Of a DNA stretch of 23,142 nt, positions 1 through 7,216 are shown in pieces. Within the stretch, counting starts at the first letter, position 1. Each line of letters begins with the position of its first letter. The notes beneath the pieces were generated by a model. It had not been told where the DNA came from and did not search any database. It saw nothing but the letters and a program-made list of their open reading frames with translations. Made by a program: the position numbers and the translations under genes. Location: positions 1 through 23,142 of the IMG/VR virus record IMGVR_UViG_3300032893_000277; one strand, given 5' to 3'. The stretch is from a virus.

Positions 1-2
1 AT

Positions 3-116
3 GAAATAAATTCTTTCGATTACCAATCCGCTGCTATGGAAGACAACGAAAAAGAAAAATCCCATAGAGACGCAGCATCCGATGAGTTTGTATCTAAAAT
101 GATGAACGGATTATAG
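3..116 (+). CDS. C-terminal end of a gene cut by the window edge
   Basis: The frame is open from base 3 to a TAG at 114-116, giving 37 residues that end in VSKMMNGL. The residues are polar and charged (MEDNEKEKSHRDAAS), as in the C-terminal tail of a phage structural or portal-type protein, but too little is present to name it. It has the same strand as the next four small genes and sits 71 nt before the first, so it probably heads the same operon. An internal ATG at 36 could in principle start a very short protein. The open frame back to the window edge makes a truncated longer gene more likely. Confidence 0.5.
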   Translation, partial: EINSFDYQSAAMEDNEKEKSHRDAASDEFVSKMMNGL

Positions 117-187
117 AAAGAATTCTTGAATGAATATTCCTATAATGATACAGAGAAGTCATAACAATAAATTACCCGGAGGTATTT

Positions 188-403
188 ATGTCAGGCGGAC
201 AAAAAATTAATGATTTTGGGGGAATGCCTCATACATCAGATATGGCTATGAAATCAAAGAATTCTGTGAAGCATTATACTTCAGCAGAAGGCGCAGGTCA
301 TGAAGCTGATTATGAAGATACAACCGAAGCTATCAAAGCTCAGCAAGAAATGGGAGTTTCTAAAGCTAAAGGGCATCCTCTTAAATCTGGTTACAGAAAC
401 TAA
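188..403 (+). CDS. small hypothetical phage protein, 71 aa
   Basis: A strong ribosome binding site (CCCGGAGGT) lies 6-7 nt before the ATG. The product is hydrophilic, rich in Gly, Lys and His, with no membrane segment or recognisable motif. It starts MSGGQKINDFGGMPHTSDMA and ends GHPLKSGYRN. The low-complexity, soluble character is typical of the small proteins between portal and scaffold genes in podoviruses. I do not recognise the family. It is followed by a 76-nt gap holding G-rich and C-rich tracts (409-413, 446-450 and 460-465) that could pair, and then by another small gene in the same direction. Confidence 0.7.
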   Translation: MSGGQKINDFGGMPHTSDMAMKSKNSVKHYTSAEGAGHEADYEDTTEAIKAQQEMGVSKAKGHPLKSGYRN

Positions 404-479
404 ATTTTAGGGGTAAGTAACAGGATGGCAGCCATAGGCATAAGACCCCTCGGAAAGCCCCCTTTTTAAAGGAATTATC

Positions 480-743
480 ATGAAAACTGGATTTAAAGAC
501 CCTATCGCTGTCAAGGAAGGAAAAACAAAAAAATCTCCTTGGGATTTTACATGTCCTGATTATGATGAAAGATCAAGCTGCTATGTTAATGCTGGGTCTC
601 ATTATGGTGTTGGTCATAAACAGCCAGTAGGCCATGAAGGTAATCCTGCCTCTACATCGCCAGTTCTTCCTAAAGGCAAAGTCAATACGATGCAAGATGA
701 TGGAGTGCCTCATAAAAACTTGCGAATTGAAGTTGAGGAATGA
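480..743 (+). CDS. small hypothetical phage protein, 87 aa
   Basis: A ribosome binding site (AAAGGAAT) precedes the ATG. The protein is soluble, with CPDYDERSSCYVNAGSHYG near residues 25-43 and many Gly, His and Pro residues. It has two Cys in the middle but no complete metal-binding motif. The stop codon overlaps the next ATG (ATGA at 740-743), so the two are translationally coupled. Its size and place suggest one of the small conserved proteins found near phage portal genes. No function can be given. Confidence 0.7.
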   Translation: MKTGFKDPIAVKEGKTKKSPWDFTCPDYDERSSCYVNAGSHYGVGHKQPVGHEGNPASTSPVLPKGKVNTMQDDGVPHKNLRIEVEE

Positions 744-892
744 GTCCCGTTAGAATCGTCACTGCCATTTGTCCTGAATGTGACGAAGGTTTTAGATTAA
801 TAGAAGCTCCCCTTCCTATAACAAGAACCTGTCCTCACTGTATGAAAAAGATAAAGGTCACAGAAGTTATACATCATGACGAAGAAAACTAA
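740..892 (+). CDS. zinc-ribbon-like small protein, 50 aa
   Basis: Starts at the ATG that overlaps the previous stop. It carries two CxxC pairs: CPEC at residues 11-14 and CPHC at residues 31-34, separated by 16 residues. This is the spacing and context of a rubredoxin- or zinc-ribbon-type metal site. The rest is short beta-like segments and an acidic, His-containing tail (VIHHDEEN). Such mini zinc ribbons occur in phages as structural cofactors or transcription-related proteins, but the partner is unknown. Its 3' end overlaps the next gene by 17 nt. The two CxxC pairs make it more credible than an average 50-aa frame. Confidence 0.7.
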   Translation: MSPVRIVTAICPECDEGFRLIEAPLPITRTCPHCMKKIKVTEVIHHDEEN

Positions 893-1052
893 GTATAAGC
901 AAGCACATACAGATAACACTAAATTCGGGATGGGTGATTATTATGGTCGCGCAGTTCATGCCAAAATGGGGAAAACTAGATCAGTTTATCCACCAGGTGC
1001 GAATCCTCCAGCCCCTAAGAAGCTGAAAAAGCCTCCTAGGACTTTGGCTTAA
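876..1052 (+). CDS. small basic phage protein, 58 aa
   Basis: ATG at 876, overlapping the upstream gene by 17 nt in another frame. The product is very basic and proline-rich at the end (KKLKKPPRTLA). It has a central FGMGDYYGRAVHAKMGKTRS stretch at about residues 17-36. Short Gly-Tyr-Gly proteins of this kind recur among phage structural genes, which I recall only loosely and cannot tie to a role. It is the last gene of the plus-strand cluster: its stop lies 6 nt from the stop of a convergent minus-strand gene. No terminator is visible in that gap. Confidence 0.6.
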   Translation: MTKKTKYKQAHTDNTKFGMGDYYGRAVHAKMGKTRSVYPPGANPPAPKKLKKPPRTLA

Positions 1053-1058
1053 ATCGTT

Positions 1059-1277
1059 TCATCTTAGTTCTCTGTAGCGTTTCATACACATTTTAAATGT
1101 TTTATCGAGCTCTGAAACGCTAACCCTTAAATCTTGATTGATAGTCATAAACAAACCTAACATGGCAGTTGAAGCGACAGGCTTAGGAATCTTATTTAAA
1201 TGAAAGAATTCCATTAAAAGTCTTGTAACTTCCATTACATCATCAGCGTTGTTATGGTCTTTTTCTTTGTTGTTCAT
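1059..1277 (-). CDS. hypothetical protein, 72 aa
   Basis: Last gene of a three-gene minus-strand operon. The product is predicted to be alpha-helical and mixed in charge, with a charged N-terminus (MNNKEKDHNNADD), then helices containing VTRLLMEFFHL and FKMCMKRYRELR. There is no transmembrane segment long enough to span a membrane and no motif I recognise. It starts just 6 nt after the stop of the gene upstream, which supports co-transcription and a real gene. Confidence 0.6.
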   Translation of the reverse strand: MNNKEKDHNNADDVMEVTRLLMEFFHLNKIPKPVASTAMLGLFMTINQDLRVSVSELDKTFKMCMKRYRELR

Positions 1278-1283
1278 CTTTTA

Positions 1284-1832
1284 TCATTTGCTCCTAAGAG
1301 TATCAATCACCTTCGCAAGACCGTTGTGTGAATTTTTAGCACTCATACCTATCTCCTGATAAATTCTATCAATAGTCTTATCGTCGAAGTCATCATCTTC
1401 TCTAGCTTCAAGCTGCTCTCTGTTATTTTCAAAGTCATAAATGCTTGTGATAATGGTGGGGTTCTCTGTCATGTTCCCCTTTTTGAACTGTGCCCATAGT
1501 TCTTTAGGAGGCAGAATCCAGATGACTTTAATAAGATCTGTTCCAGGGTAAGCCTTAAAAAGCATGGAGTTAGTCTGTGCCCGTGGCTTAGTTAATCTAG
1601 GCTGCCAGATGATTGTTTTTTCTGGGACAAGATCTAAGGTCTTGTATTTTCCTGATGCATATAGCTTGATCTTTTCGTCTAGTCCTATCGTCCTAGCATG
1701 AGCAAAGATATAGAATGGGTTATCCCCAAAGGGTTTTTTGTCGATTAAGTTCTGACAACAAGCAGCAATATCGAAGTCTTGTTGTTGAAAATAAGTAAAG
1801 CGATCGTGTGCGTCAGTCCGTTTAACTTTCAT
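1284..1832 (-). CDS. conserved phage protein of unknown function, 182 aa
   Basis: A 182-residue soluble protein with an aromatic-rich N-terminal half (RFTYFQQQDFDIAACCQNLI, then PFYIFAHARTIG) and a central IIWQPRLTKPRAQTNSMLFK stretch at about residues 74-93. The C-terminal third is acidic (EAREDDDFDDKTIDRIYQEI). The QPRLTKP...NSMLFKAYPGTD...IWILPPKELW pattern looks like a conserved phage family that I have seen without an assigned role. It overlaps the upstream gene by 11 nt and lies 6 nt from the one downstream. The acidic tail could suggest assembly or an interaction function, but that is only inference. Confidence 0.75.
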   Translation of the reverse strand: MKVKRTDAHDRFTYFQQQDFDIAACCQNLIDKKPFGDNPFYIFAHARTIGLDEKIKLYASGKYKTLDLVPEKTIIWQPRLTKPRAQTNSMLFKAYPGTDLIKVIWILPPKELWAQFKKGNMTENPTIITSIYDFENNREQLEAREDDDFDDKTIDRIYQEIGMSAKNSHNGLAKVIDTLRSK

Positions 1833-2043
1833 TTCTTAATTTCTCCATTGCTCTATGGGCTGTTTCAAAAGAATCAGTAATCGTTATCCCTTCGTTTTTA
1901 GCAAGACTAGATATTTTTCTCTCGATAATTTTAAGACTTTTTTTGCTAATTAACTTATATCCAAACAGCGCAGATGCCCATTTTTTCATTTCTAAAATGT
2001 CAGAAGTAAGATCAAGCGTTTCTTTAAGTTTTCTCTCTTCCAC
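1822..2043 (-). CDS. hypothetical helical protein, 73 aa, GTG start
   Basis: The first gene of the small minus-strand operon. It starts with GTG, preceded by a GAGGGC ribosome binding site, and encodes a helical, charged product with no membrane segment (TLDLTSDILEMKKWASALFG, later SLKIIERKISSLAKNEG). The stop overlaps the start of the next gene by 11 nt. The divergent plus-strand scaffold-like gene begins about 80 nt away, so this gap should hold promoters in both directions, though none is obvious by eye. Function unknown. Confidence 0.6.
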   Translation of the reverse strand: MEERKLKETLDLTSDILEMKKWASALFGYKLISKKSLKIIERKISSLAKNEGITITDSFETAHRAMEKLRNES

Positions 2044-2120
2044 TTGCCCTCAATAAATAATTATGTTACATGACAGTATATCCAACCGCGTGTCGGCGTC
2101 AAGACAAAAGGATGTCAAAA

Positions 2121-2807
2121 ATGTCAGATGAAAATCAAGCTAATCAATCACAGGAAGCAAAAAATGAAACCATTGAAAGCAATCTTTCAAAGCAACGTAA
2201 GATGTACGAACGACAACTTGAACAAGAACGAGTCGCAAGACAACAAGCCGAGGAGAGAATTGCAGCTCTTGAAAGACTTGCTAACGAAAAATCAAAACAA
2301 TCTGGAACCAATGATGACGACGATCAAGAAGACGATGAGCCTTATGTCGATCGTAGAAAACTTAATAAAGAGCTACACAAGTTTCAAAAGAACATAGAGC
2401 AAACGATAGATCAGAAGGCTGAACAAAAGGCTATGGCTCTATTGGAACAGGAAAGACGAAGCAACTATTTAAAGGAAAACAACGATTTTGACCAGATTAT
2501 GAATCCTGAGACTATAGAGAAGTTTGCTTCTAAGCACCCTAGGCTGGCTGAAAATATCTTAAGGATGCCAGATGGGTTTGAACGGCAAAAACTCGTTTAT
2601 GAGAACATTAAAGCCCTTGGCATCGATAAGCCAGAGCAGAAGCAGTCTACAATACAAGATAAGGTAGATGCGAATAGGAAGAGTCCTTATTACCAACCTT
2701 CAGGGGTTGGGGCGGCTCCTTATGCTTCGGCTGGGGATTTTAGCAACAGCGGTCAAAAAAACGCTTACGCTAAGATGCAAGAATTAAAAAATAGATTAAG
2801 GATATAA
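2121..2807 (+). CDS. probable capsid scaffold-like protein, 228 aa
   Basis: The start at 2121 is chosen because AAAGGAT (2107-2113) sits 7 nt before it. ATGs at 2070 and 2112 lack a proper site. The N-terminal third is a long coiled coil of Gln, Glu and Arg (KQRKMYERQLEQERVARQQA), then a strongly acidic patch with DDDDQEDDE, more coiled coil, and a Gly/Ser/Tyr-rich C-terminal end. Acidic coiled-coil proteins of 200-300 aa next to capsid or portal genes are typical of phage scaffolds that guide prohead assembly. Here the capsid gene lies about 15 kb away on the other strand, so the link is weaker than usual. A terminator follows directly. Confidence 0.7.
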   Translation: MSDENQANQSQEAKNETIESNLSKQRKMYERQLEQERVARQQAEERIAALERLANEKSKQSGTNDDDDQEDDEPYVDRRKLNKELHKFQKNIEQTIDQKAEQKAMALLEQERRSNYLKENNDFDQIMNPETIEKFASKHPRLAENILRMPDGFERQKLVYENIKALGIDKPEQKQSTIQDKVDANRKSPYYQPSGVGAAPYASAGDFSNSGQKNAYAKMQELKNRLRI

Positions 2808-2836
2808 TACTATATACTCATTTTTAGGTAGAAGTT

Positions 2837-2859
2837 AAGGGGCTAAACGCCCCTTTTTT
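2837..2859 (+). terminator. Rho-independent terminator after the scaffold-like gene
   Basis: A perfect 7-bp stem, AAGGGGC at 2837-2843 and GCCCCTT at 2849-2855, with a 5-nt loop (TAAAC). A run of six T (2854-2859) overlaps the end of the stem. It lies 30 nt after the stop of the scaffold-like gene and marks the end of its transcript. Confidence 0.85.
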
Positions 2860-2917
2860 GTTGGGGTTAATCCCGTATTCATTTATAATAGATGAAAAGA
2901 TGCGTAAAGGAGGATTT

Positions 2918-3019
2918 ATGAATTGGGCATCAGTATTTTTTAGTCCATTTACAATTATTATTTTTTCATTGGTTTTTTTAGGACTAGCCTATCATCGGAG
3001 TTCTTCGCATGCGCGCTAA
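2918..3019 (+). CDS. 33-aa single-membrane-segment peptide
   Basis: A near-perfect ribosome binding site (AAAGGAGG at 2907-2914) precedes the ATG. The product is almost all hydrophobic from residue 4 to 25 (ASVFFSPFTIIIFSLVFLGL), followed by a short basic tail (HRSSSHAR). That is one transmembrane helix with a positive cytoplasmic end. It overlaps the next gene by 11 nt. It is first in a run of tiny membrane proteins that could include lysis factors, but no holin family is recognisable. Confidence 0.6.
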   Translation: MNWASVFFSPFTIIIFSLVFLGLAYHRSSSHAR

Positions 3020-3215
3020 AACCAAGAAAATCCTGAAATGGATTTTGGAAAATTTAGGCATAATCTTAACAGCATTGACATTGCTTTTAATGTTTTGGCA
3101 ATCATGGAGAGATATTTTCAATGTAACCATGAACAACCAAGAAAGAATTAAAGCTTTAGAAGTGCAATATGGACATGAAGATCGACTTAGAAAACTGGAG
3201 GAAAAGAAGCTATGA
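3009..3215 (+). CDS. small membrane protein with charged helical tail, 68 aa
   Basis: A basic N-terminus (MRAKTKKILKW), one transmembrane helix at about residues 14-30 (LGIILTALTLLLMFWQ) and a charged helical C-terminus (RIKALEVQYGHEDRLRKLEE). This topology suits a small holin, a spanin-like factor or a membrane anchor. It also resembles the longer membrane and coiled-coil protein at 20461-20823. It overlaps the previous gene by 11 nt and the next by 4 nt, so it belongs to one operon. Confidence 0.6.
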   Translation: MRAKTKKILKWILENLGIILTALTLLLMFWQSWRDIFNVTMNNQERIKALEVQYGHEDRLRKLEEKKL

Positions 3216-3376
3216 TTCAAACTAAACTGATAACCGATACAAATAGCGCGGATCTTGAAAATAATTTAAACTTATTTATTGCTTCTAAAATAACAGCAAA
3301 TGAACAACTTATAGATATAAAATTTACAGAGTCGAAAACTAACTGGTCAGCTTTAATAATTTATAAGGACAAATAA
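3212..3376 (+). CDS. small hypothetical protein, 54 aa
   Basis: ATG overlaps the upstream stop (ATGA), with a GGAGG site just inside the upstream gene. The sequence begins MIQTKLITDTNSADLENNLN and ends NWSALIIYKDK, a short alpha/beta pattern. Small proteins with the same I-x-D...LE..LN.F...W..LI.Y pattern occur widely in bacteria and phages, and none that I recall has a firm function. It joins directly to the next gene: the stop ends at 3376 and the next ATG is at 3377. Confidence 0.6.
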   Translation: MIQTKLITDTNSADLENNLNLFIASKITANEQLIDIKFTESKTNWSALIIYKDK

Positions 3377-3658
3377 ATGGATAAAGACATTCTAAAATTC
3401 GACACCCTTATCGCTTATTTAAGCGTGATAGGAAGCTTAATTTTAATTACAGGACTAATTTTTTGGTCTATAAAATTGTTGCAGATTCCTTATGAGAAAT
3501 CATATGATAGACCTTCTTTTCATCTGTTAATCTGGATTATTTCTTGTTCGACAATTCCAATTCTTTTTATTGCAACATGCATTAACATCAAAAACATTAT
3601 TCAAATTAAAATGGTTCCACAATTGTATTTGAATAATAATTATAAAGACAAGAAATAG
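3377..3658 (+). CDS. two-helix membrane protein, 93 aa
   Basis: Two clear hydrophobic segments, about residues 11-34 (LIAYLSVIGSLILITGLIFW) and 50-72 (LLIWIISCSTIPILFIATC), joined by a polar loop. Both ends carry charged residues, so both are likely cytoplasmic. Two-helix proteins of about 90 aa are a common class of phage holins, but there is no endolysin nearby, so a holin role remains a guess. It starts immediately after the upstream stop. Confidence 0.65.
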   Translation: MDKDILKFDTLIAYLSVIGSLILITGLIFWSIKLLQIPYEKSYDRPSFHLLIWIISCSTIPILFIATCINIKNIIQIKMVPQLYLNNNYKDKK

Positions 3659-3665
3659 AAATAAG

Positions 3666-3932
3666 ATGCCTAAAGTTAACTCCGACCTTCAAATCACAAA
3701 AGAAGATTGGAAATGTTTACATCTTTTATCAAAAAAAGAAAACATTGAAATACCCGTTTTATTAGGAAAAATGGTCGCCATTTGTCTAAGTCATTATGAG
3801 GACATTCTTTGGTCTAAAAGAACGGATAAACTTTTACATTATGTTGATTCTTTGGAAGGAATACCCTACGAGGAGTTTTGCAAAGAATTAGGGGTAAAGG
3901 CTGAGATTAAGAAAGACAAAGAGGGTAAATAA
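3666..3932 (+). CDS. hypothetical soluble protein, 88 aa
   Basis: Alpha-helical, soluble, of mixed charge. The middle (ENIEIPVLLGKMVAICLSHY) and the end (EGIPYEEFCKELGVKAEIKK) have the heptad-like character of small DNA-binding or antitoxin-like proteins, but I see no clear ribbon-helix-helix or helix-turn-helix signature. It starts 7 nt after the previous stop and is the only clearly soluble product among the membrane peptides of this stretch. Confidence 0.6.
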   Translation: MPKVNSDLQITKEDWKCLHLLSKKENIEIPVLLGKMVAICLSHYEDILWSKRTDKLLHYVDSLEGIPYEEFCKELGVKAEIKKDKEGK

Positions 3933-3933
3933 T

Positions 3934-3996
3934 ATGTTGACGCTTTTTTTATGTCTTTCAATAGTTTTTGGCATTATTTGGGAAACCTTTACTTAA
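3934..3996 (+). CDS. possible 20-aa membrane peptide
   Basis: An ATG one base after the previous stop opens a 20-codon frame with a single hydrophobic helix (MLTLFLCLSIVFGIIWETFT). GAGGGTAAATAAT upstream gives a usable ribosome binding site. The adjacency and the pattern of its neighbours make it plausible. At this length, chance cannot be excluded. Confidence 0.3.
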   Translation: MLTLFLCLSIVFGIIWETFT

Positions 3997-4028
3997 TATT
4001 AAATGAATAGTAAAAAAGAATAAATAAG

Positions 4029-4154
4029 ATGGACTTTTTATTTGGATTTGTTGTTGTTATGGGAATATTGTGGACATTAGGTCTTATTATTTCAATTTAC
4101 TGCTGGATTAAAGATAAAGAACCTGAAGATTTTACCTTGGACAATAGGATATAA
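4029..4154 (+). CDS. 41-aa single-membrane-segment peptide
   Basis: One long hydrophobic segment at residues 3-25 (FLFGFVVVMGILWTLGLIIS), followed by a charged, acidic tail (KDKEPEDFTLDN). This suggests an N-out, C-in or C-out membrane peptide. The upstream sequence is A-rich and has no strong Shine-Dalgarno site. It continues the series of tiny membrane proteins on this strand. Confidence 0.45.
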   Translation: MDFLFGFVVVMGILWTLGLIISIYCWIKDKEPEDFTLDNRI

Positions 4155-4180
4155 ATAATATATGGATGAGGAGAAATAAG

Positions 4181-4351
4181 ATGTGGATTTTAGGATGGGG
4201 ATTGGCGATTTTGGCTGCATATTTTGGATTTTTCGATTTTCTTAATGCAATTCCTCCTTTATGTGGCCTTTTGGTTTTATTGATAATTTTGATGAATAAG
4301 CCACGTAATGAAAAAAAAGAAAGAAAACATCAGTTCGGCGATTATCCTTAA
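4181..4351 (+). CDS. two-helix small membrane protein, 56 aa
   Basis: The start at 4181 is preferred over 4166 because GAGGAG (4167-4172) lies 8 nt before it. Two short hydrophobic helices (WILGWGLAILAAYFGFF, then CGLLVLLIILMN) are followed by a basic tail (KPRNEKKERKH), which should face the cytoplasm. It converges with the minus-strand ejection-type gene and shares three bases of stop codon with it. It could be a small holin or antiholin, which is unproven. Confidence 0.55.
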   Translation: MWILGWGLAILAAYFGFFDFLNAIPPLCGLLVLLIILMNKPRNEKKERKHQFGDYP

Positions 4352-5826
4352 TCTAATCCCAACTCATTATAAAGTTCAGGATCATCTTTTTTAAGAATCT
4401 TTTGTGCAGCTACCATAAGTTTTCTTTGTTGCTCCGTATCTCCATGAAGTGTTGCTTGCACTAATTTTTTATGAATACCCTGTAACTTTGGATTTGTAAG
4501 CATTGCTGTGGAAAATCTTTGAACGCCTTCTTTAATTAAAGCATATTTAGCGGCTGTAGCAGGGTTCATTCCAGTTATTAATTTTAAACCCAAACCAAAG
4601 GCAATATTACCCGTTGGAACTGGAATTCCTTTTACGTTTACAAAAGCTTGTTTTTTGTCTAAAATATTCTCAAATTTTTTATATTGTGCATAGGCTTTAT
4701 CGGTTGCTCTCAGTTCTTTGGCTATATTCGGATTTATCTTTTCAATTGACTTCATGAAAGCGTCTTTGGCTTTACCCAGCATTGCGCCTTTAGGATCAAC
4801 AGCATTCCAGTTAACTTGTTGCCCGACGTTTTGACGAGATGCAATCAAATGCTCTAAAGTTGCTCCTTCATGTTCTAATTTAAATATAGCCTCTTCTATA
4901 GATTTCAATGCAGCTTTAGTATCTGGACCTTCGATTAAAGTCTTCCCTATATTGTCTCTCAAAGCATTTAAATCATCAATTAAAGGCATTACTTGCTTAG
5001 AGCTTAAATATCCACCCTGGCGGCCTATTTGCTTCAATTCTTCATATTTAGAACCAAGCTTTTCTTTCAATCCTTCAACGTCTCTCTGAAATTGCTTCGT
5101 CTTTTTTGAAGCCCTGCCTAATAAGCCAACCTTTTTCTCTGACTGTAATAAAATTGTTGCTTCTCTAGGAGTTAACCCATTCTGCTGTGCCCAATTGACA
5201 ATTCCTTGTTTTTCTGGACTTCCTTTAGTGGCTTTAGTTAGTGAATCCCATCCAGCTTTAGTCTTTGCGGCAGCTCGTTCCGCAGAAAGTGCCGCTCTGC
5301 CTTCAGCCGAAAATAGTTTAGGTATCTTTTGAACATTTCTTATAGCCTTGCTAGGACTAATCAGACTTGCCCCAATGTTGGTTATTTCTTCTCCAAGGTC
5401 TTCGGGCTCTAAGTCGATTCCTGTTGAAGCTTTTACTGCTTTGTTGATTAATCCTTCAGTGCTGATATCGGCAGCTTTTTCGCTCTTTCTTTCGGCCAAT
5501 TGTTTGGTTCTGTCATAGTGAATTTTTTCAAGACGTGTAAGTGGCTCGCCTCTTGCAACCTTATCGTTCATTCTTTGAAGATCTTTTTGAGCTTGCGCGG
5601 ATACACGAGTTCGTGATCTGTGAGCCCCCTCCCTAACTAAAGTAGTTGCGAGATTATAAGCTGCAACTCCTGGAATTAGATTAAGAGCTCCTTTCCCTGC
5701 TTGCGCAGCATAACGAGCGGGTTTACGCAAAGGACTAGTAGATTGATCCAAAAATGAAAGAGGATCGGACGTGCTTTCTGTTTCTGCGGAGGGCTCATCT
5801 AAAAAAGCCAATGGATCTACTGACAT
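4348..5826 (-). CDS. probable internal virion (ejection) protein, 492 aa
   Basis: Last and largest of three adjacent minus-strand genes. The N-terminus has two copies of a short motif, DPLAFLDEP at residues 4-12 and DPLSFLDQS at 21-29. Then come an Ala/Gly-rich segment (GKGALNLIPGVAAYNLA), long Lys/Glu-rich helices (residues ~80-390) and a second hydrophobic Gly-rich stretch near residues 405-425 (TGNIAFGLGLKLITGMNPAT). Large helical proteins behind two smaller Gly/Ala-rich ones match the podovirus set of internal proteins ejected into the cell envelope (as in P22 or T7), known for those families and inferred here. The repeated DPLxFLD motif could bind the portal or capsid interior. Confidence 0.65.
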   Translation of the reverse strand: MSVDPLAFLDEPSAETESTSDPLSFLDQSTSPLRKPARYAAQAGKGALNLIPGVAAYNLATTLVREGAHRSRTRVSAQAQKDLQRMNDKVARGEPLTRLEKIHYDRTKQLAERKSEKAADISTEGLINKAVKASTGIDLEPEDLGEEITNIGASLISPSKAIRNVQKIPKLFSAEGRAALSAERAAAKTKAGWDSLTKATKGSPEKQGIVNWAQQNGLTPREATILLQSEKKVGLLGRASKKTKQFQRDVEGLKEKLGSKYEELKQIGRQGGYLSSKQVMPLIDDLNALRDNIGKTLIEGPDTKAALKSIEEAIFKLEHEGATLEHLIASRQNVGQQVNWNAVDPKGAMLGKAKDAFMKSIEKINPNIAKELRATDKAYAQYKKFENILDKKQAFVNVKGIPVPTGNIAFGLGLKLITGMNPATAAKYALIKEGVQRFSTAMLTNPKLQGIHKKLVQATLHGDTEQQRKLMVAAQKILKKDDPELYNELGLD

Positions 5827-6512
5827 TAAAATTCAAACTCCCTTTCTAATTCTTTGCGAACTTTGGCTTTATCTTTATAAGTTTTATAGAGTTGGGTGGC
5901 TTTAGCCTTGTGTTCTGGATGTTGTGGATTGAATTTGGTTTTTGCTGCTTTTTTGGTAGTTTTTTCTTGATGAGAGCCGGACTCATCTTCCATCATTGAT
6001 CTCTCAAATAAACCTTGAAGACCATTTAAAGCCCCTTCCAAGTCATCTTGGCGAGAGTTTGGGTTGGTGATTGTTTTTCTATATTCCTCAAACTCTTTTT
6101 GGTTTCTAATGGGAACGCCAGCAGCAACTAAAGGTATCAATGATCGTCCTAATGTCTCAAGTTCGGCTCTATTTTTTCTAGTTTCACCGCCCAAAAGGGA
6201 AGAAAGATAGTTTGAAGGTCCAGCACTAGGAATTAAAGACCTCATTTTGTCAATAGTTTCCAAGCCAACGTTTAAAGCATGTTCTTTTTCAACTCTTTTT
6301 TGCATTTTTCCTGTGAATTGCGCCTTAAGATATTCTCTTCTTAATTCGGGACTTAATGCCGCTATTTCTGGCCCGAATTGTTTTGAAATAGCTTTCGTTT
6401 CTGCAATATCACCCAAAACTTGAGGAAGTTGTTGGCCTGCTTGTTGTATACCTCCGAGCAATTGATCGGCAAACTTACGTTTTTTCGGTGCCTCATCTAT
6501 TATTTGTAGCAT
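5826..6512 (-). CDS. probable internal virion protein, 228 aa
   Basis: Middle gene of the ejection-type trio. The stop of this gene and the start of the next overlap (TAATG), and it starts 9 nt after the upstream gene with a GAGGTAA site. The product is helical and soluble. It has a Gln/Gly-rich N-terminus (LLGGIQQAGQQLPQVLGDIA), a central segment with LETLGRSLIPLVAAGVPIRN and a very basic C-terminus full of Lys and Ala. A Lys-rich tail suits DNA contact inside the head. I do not recognise a named family. Confidence 0.6.
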   Translation of the reverse strand: MLQIIDEAPKKRKFADQLLGGIQQAGQQLPQVLGDIAETKAISKQFGPEIAALSPELRREYLKAQFTGKMQKRVEKEHALNVGLETIDKMRSLIPSAGPSNYLSSLLGGETRKNRAELETLGRSLIPLVAAGVPIRNQKEFEEYRKTITNPNSRQDDLEGALNGLQGLFERSMMEDESGSHQEKTTKKAAKTKFNPQHPEHKAKATQLYKTYKDKAKVRKELEREFEF

Positions 6513-6520
6513 ATATTACC

Positions 6521-7114
6521 TCAATATTGTGTGGGTTGGAAACCTTGACCAACTGAAGAGCCTACAGAAGCCCCCAATTGTGCTCCAGGTATGCCGCCAA
6601 AAGCTCCGCCGATAGCAGCACCCGCGACAGGAAGTCCAGCGCCTAATATCTTTTGGAACATTGATTGTTTAGGCTGTTTCTTAATTAAAAAGTTTTCATA
6701 TGGTCTTTGACCTAAAAGGCTTTCACTAATACCCATTAAATCCATTAGAGCTTGTCTTTGAAGTCCCTGTCTTTGCATGGCGAGTTGAGAAGCGAAGTCT
6801 TGTGCGCCCTGAGTTGCTAGGTTCTGAAATCCAGAGCCTCTTCGTGCTCCCATGCCCATGCCACTGAATCTTGAGGCTAGCTGTCCCGTAGCTTCCTGAA
6901 ACTGTCTTTGAGCATAATCTTCATATGGAGCAAAACCTTCATCGCTTCCTGCTGCCTGTTGAGCAAGCTTGCTTCCTGGGGATACGTACGGAAAAAGGCT
7001 TTGATAGAGACTCATAGCCTCTGGAGTATATTGCTGTAGCCTTCCTGCAGAGTATCCTTTAGGGATTTTATTACCAGCGGGTCCGCGACTTCCTAACGAT
7101 GTTGCCATAGACAT
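6521..7114 (-). CDS. probable ejection or DNA-transfer protein with glycine zipper, 197 aa
   Basis: First gene of the trio, with a GAGGTGAATC ribosome binding site before the ATG. The N-terminal two thirds are rich in Gln, Gly, Ala and Met (GQLASRFSGMGMGARRGSGF; QDFASQLAMQRQGLQRQALM). The last 45 residues form a glycine-zipper membrane segment (AGAAIGGAFGGIPGAQLGAS). Such zippers are common in phage proteins that enter the host membrane during DNA ejection. That role is inferred from composition and position. Upstream lies the 408-nt gap with the first three repeat blocks. Confidence 0.65.
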   Translation of the reverse strand: MSMATSLGSRGPAGNKIPKGYSAGRLQQYTPEAMSLYQSLFPYVSPGSKLAQQAAGSDEGFAPYEDYAQRQFQEATGQLASRFSGMGMGARRGSGFQNLATQGAQDFASQLAMQRQGLQRQALMDLMGISESLLGQRPYENFLIKKQPKQSMFQKILGAGLPVAGAAIGGAFGGIPGAQLGASVGSSVGQGFQPTQY

Positions 7115-7178
7115 GATTCACCTCTTTTTTTTACATTAGCACCGTCAAGTATTTTGTTGTAGAGGAATAACACAAAGC

Positions 7179-7206
7179 TTGATCGATTTAATTAGGTGTG
7201 TATAAT
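7179..7206 (+). promoter_or_regulatory. sigma70-type promoter driving the repeat island
   Basis: A -35 like TTGATC (7179-7184) and a perfect -10 TATAAT (7201-7206) are separated by 16 nt. Transcription would start near 7213, only a few bases before the first repeat unit at 7217. The arrays are therefore probably transcribed from their very first base as the 5' leader of the gene pair at 7523-8622. Confidence 0.65.
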
Positions 7207-7216
7207 ACTTACCGCT

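Noticed and set aside
404-479. A riboswitch or attenuator in the gap between the first two small genes
   Set aside because: G and C tracts could pair over a long loop, but I could not find a consistent nested fold or a known riboswitch core. The gap is too short for confident assignment.
2070-2120. Longer N-terminus for the scaffold-like protein
   Set aside because: The upstream ATG (2070) has no Shine-Dalgarno site, and the extra residues (Cys/Arg-rich) do not fit the acidic coiled-coil protein. AAAGGAT fits the ATG at 2121.
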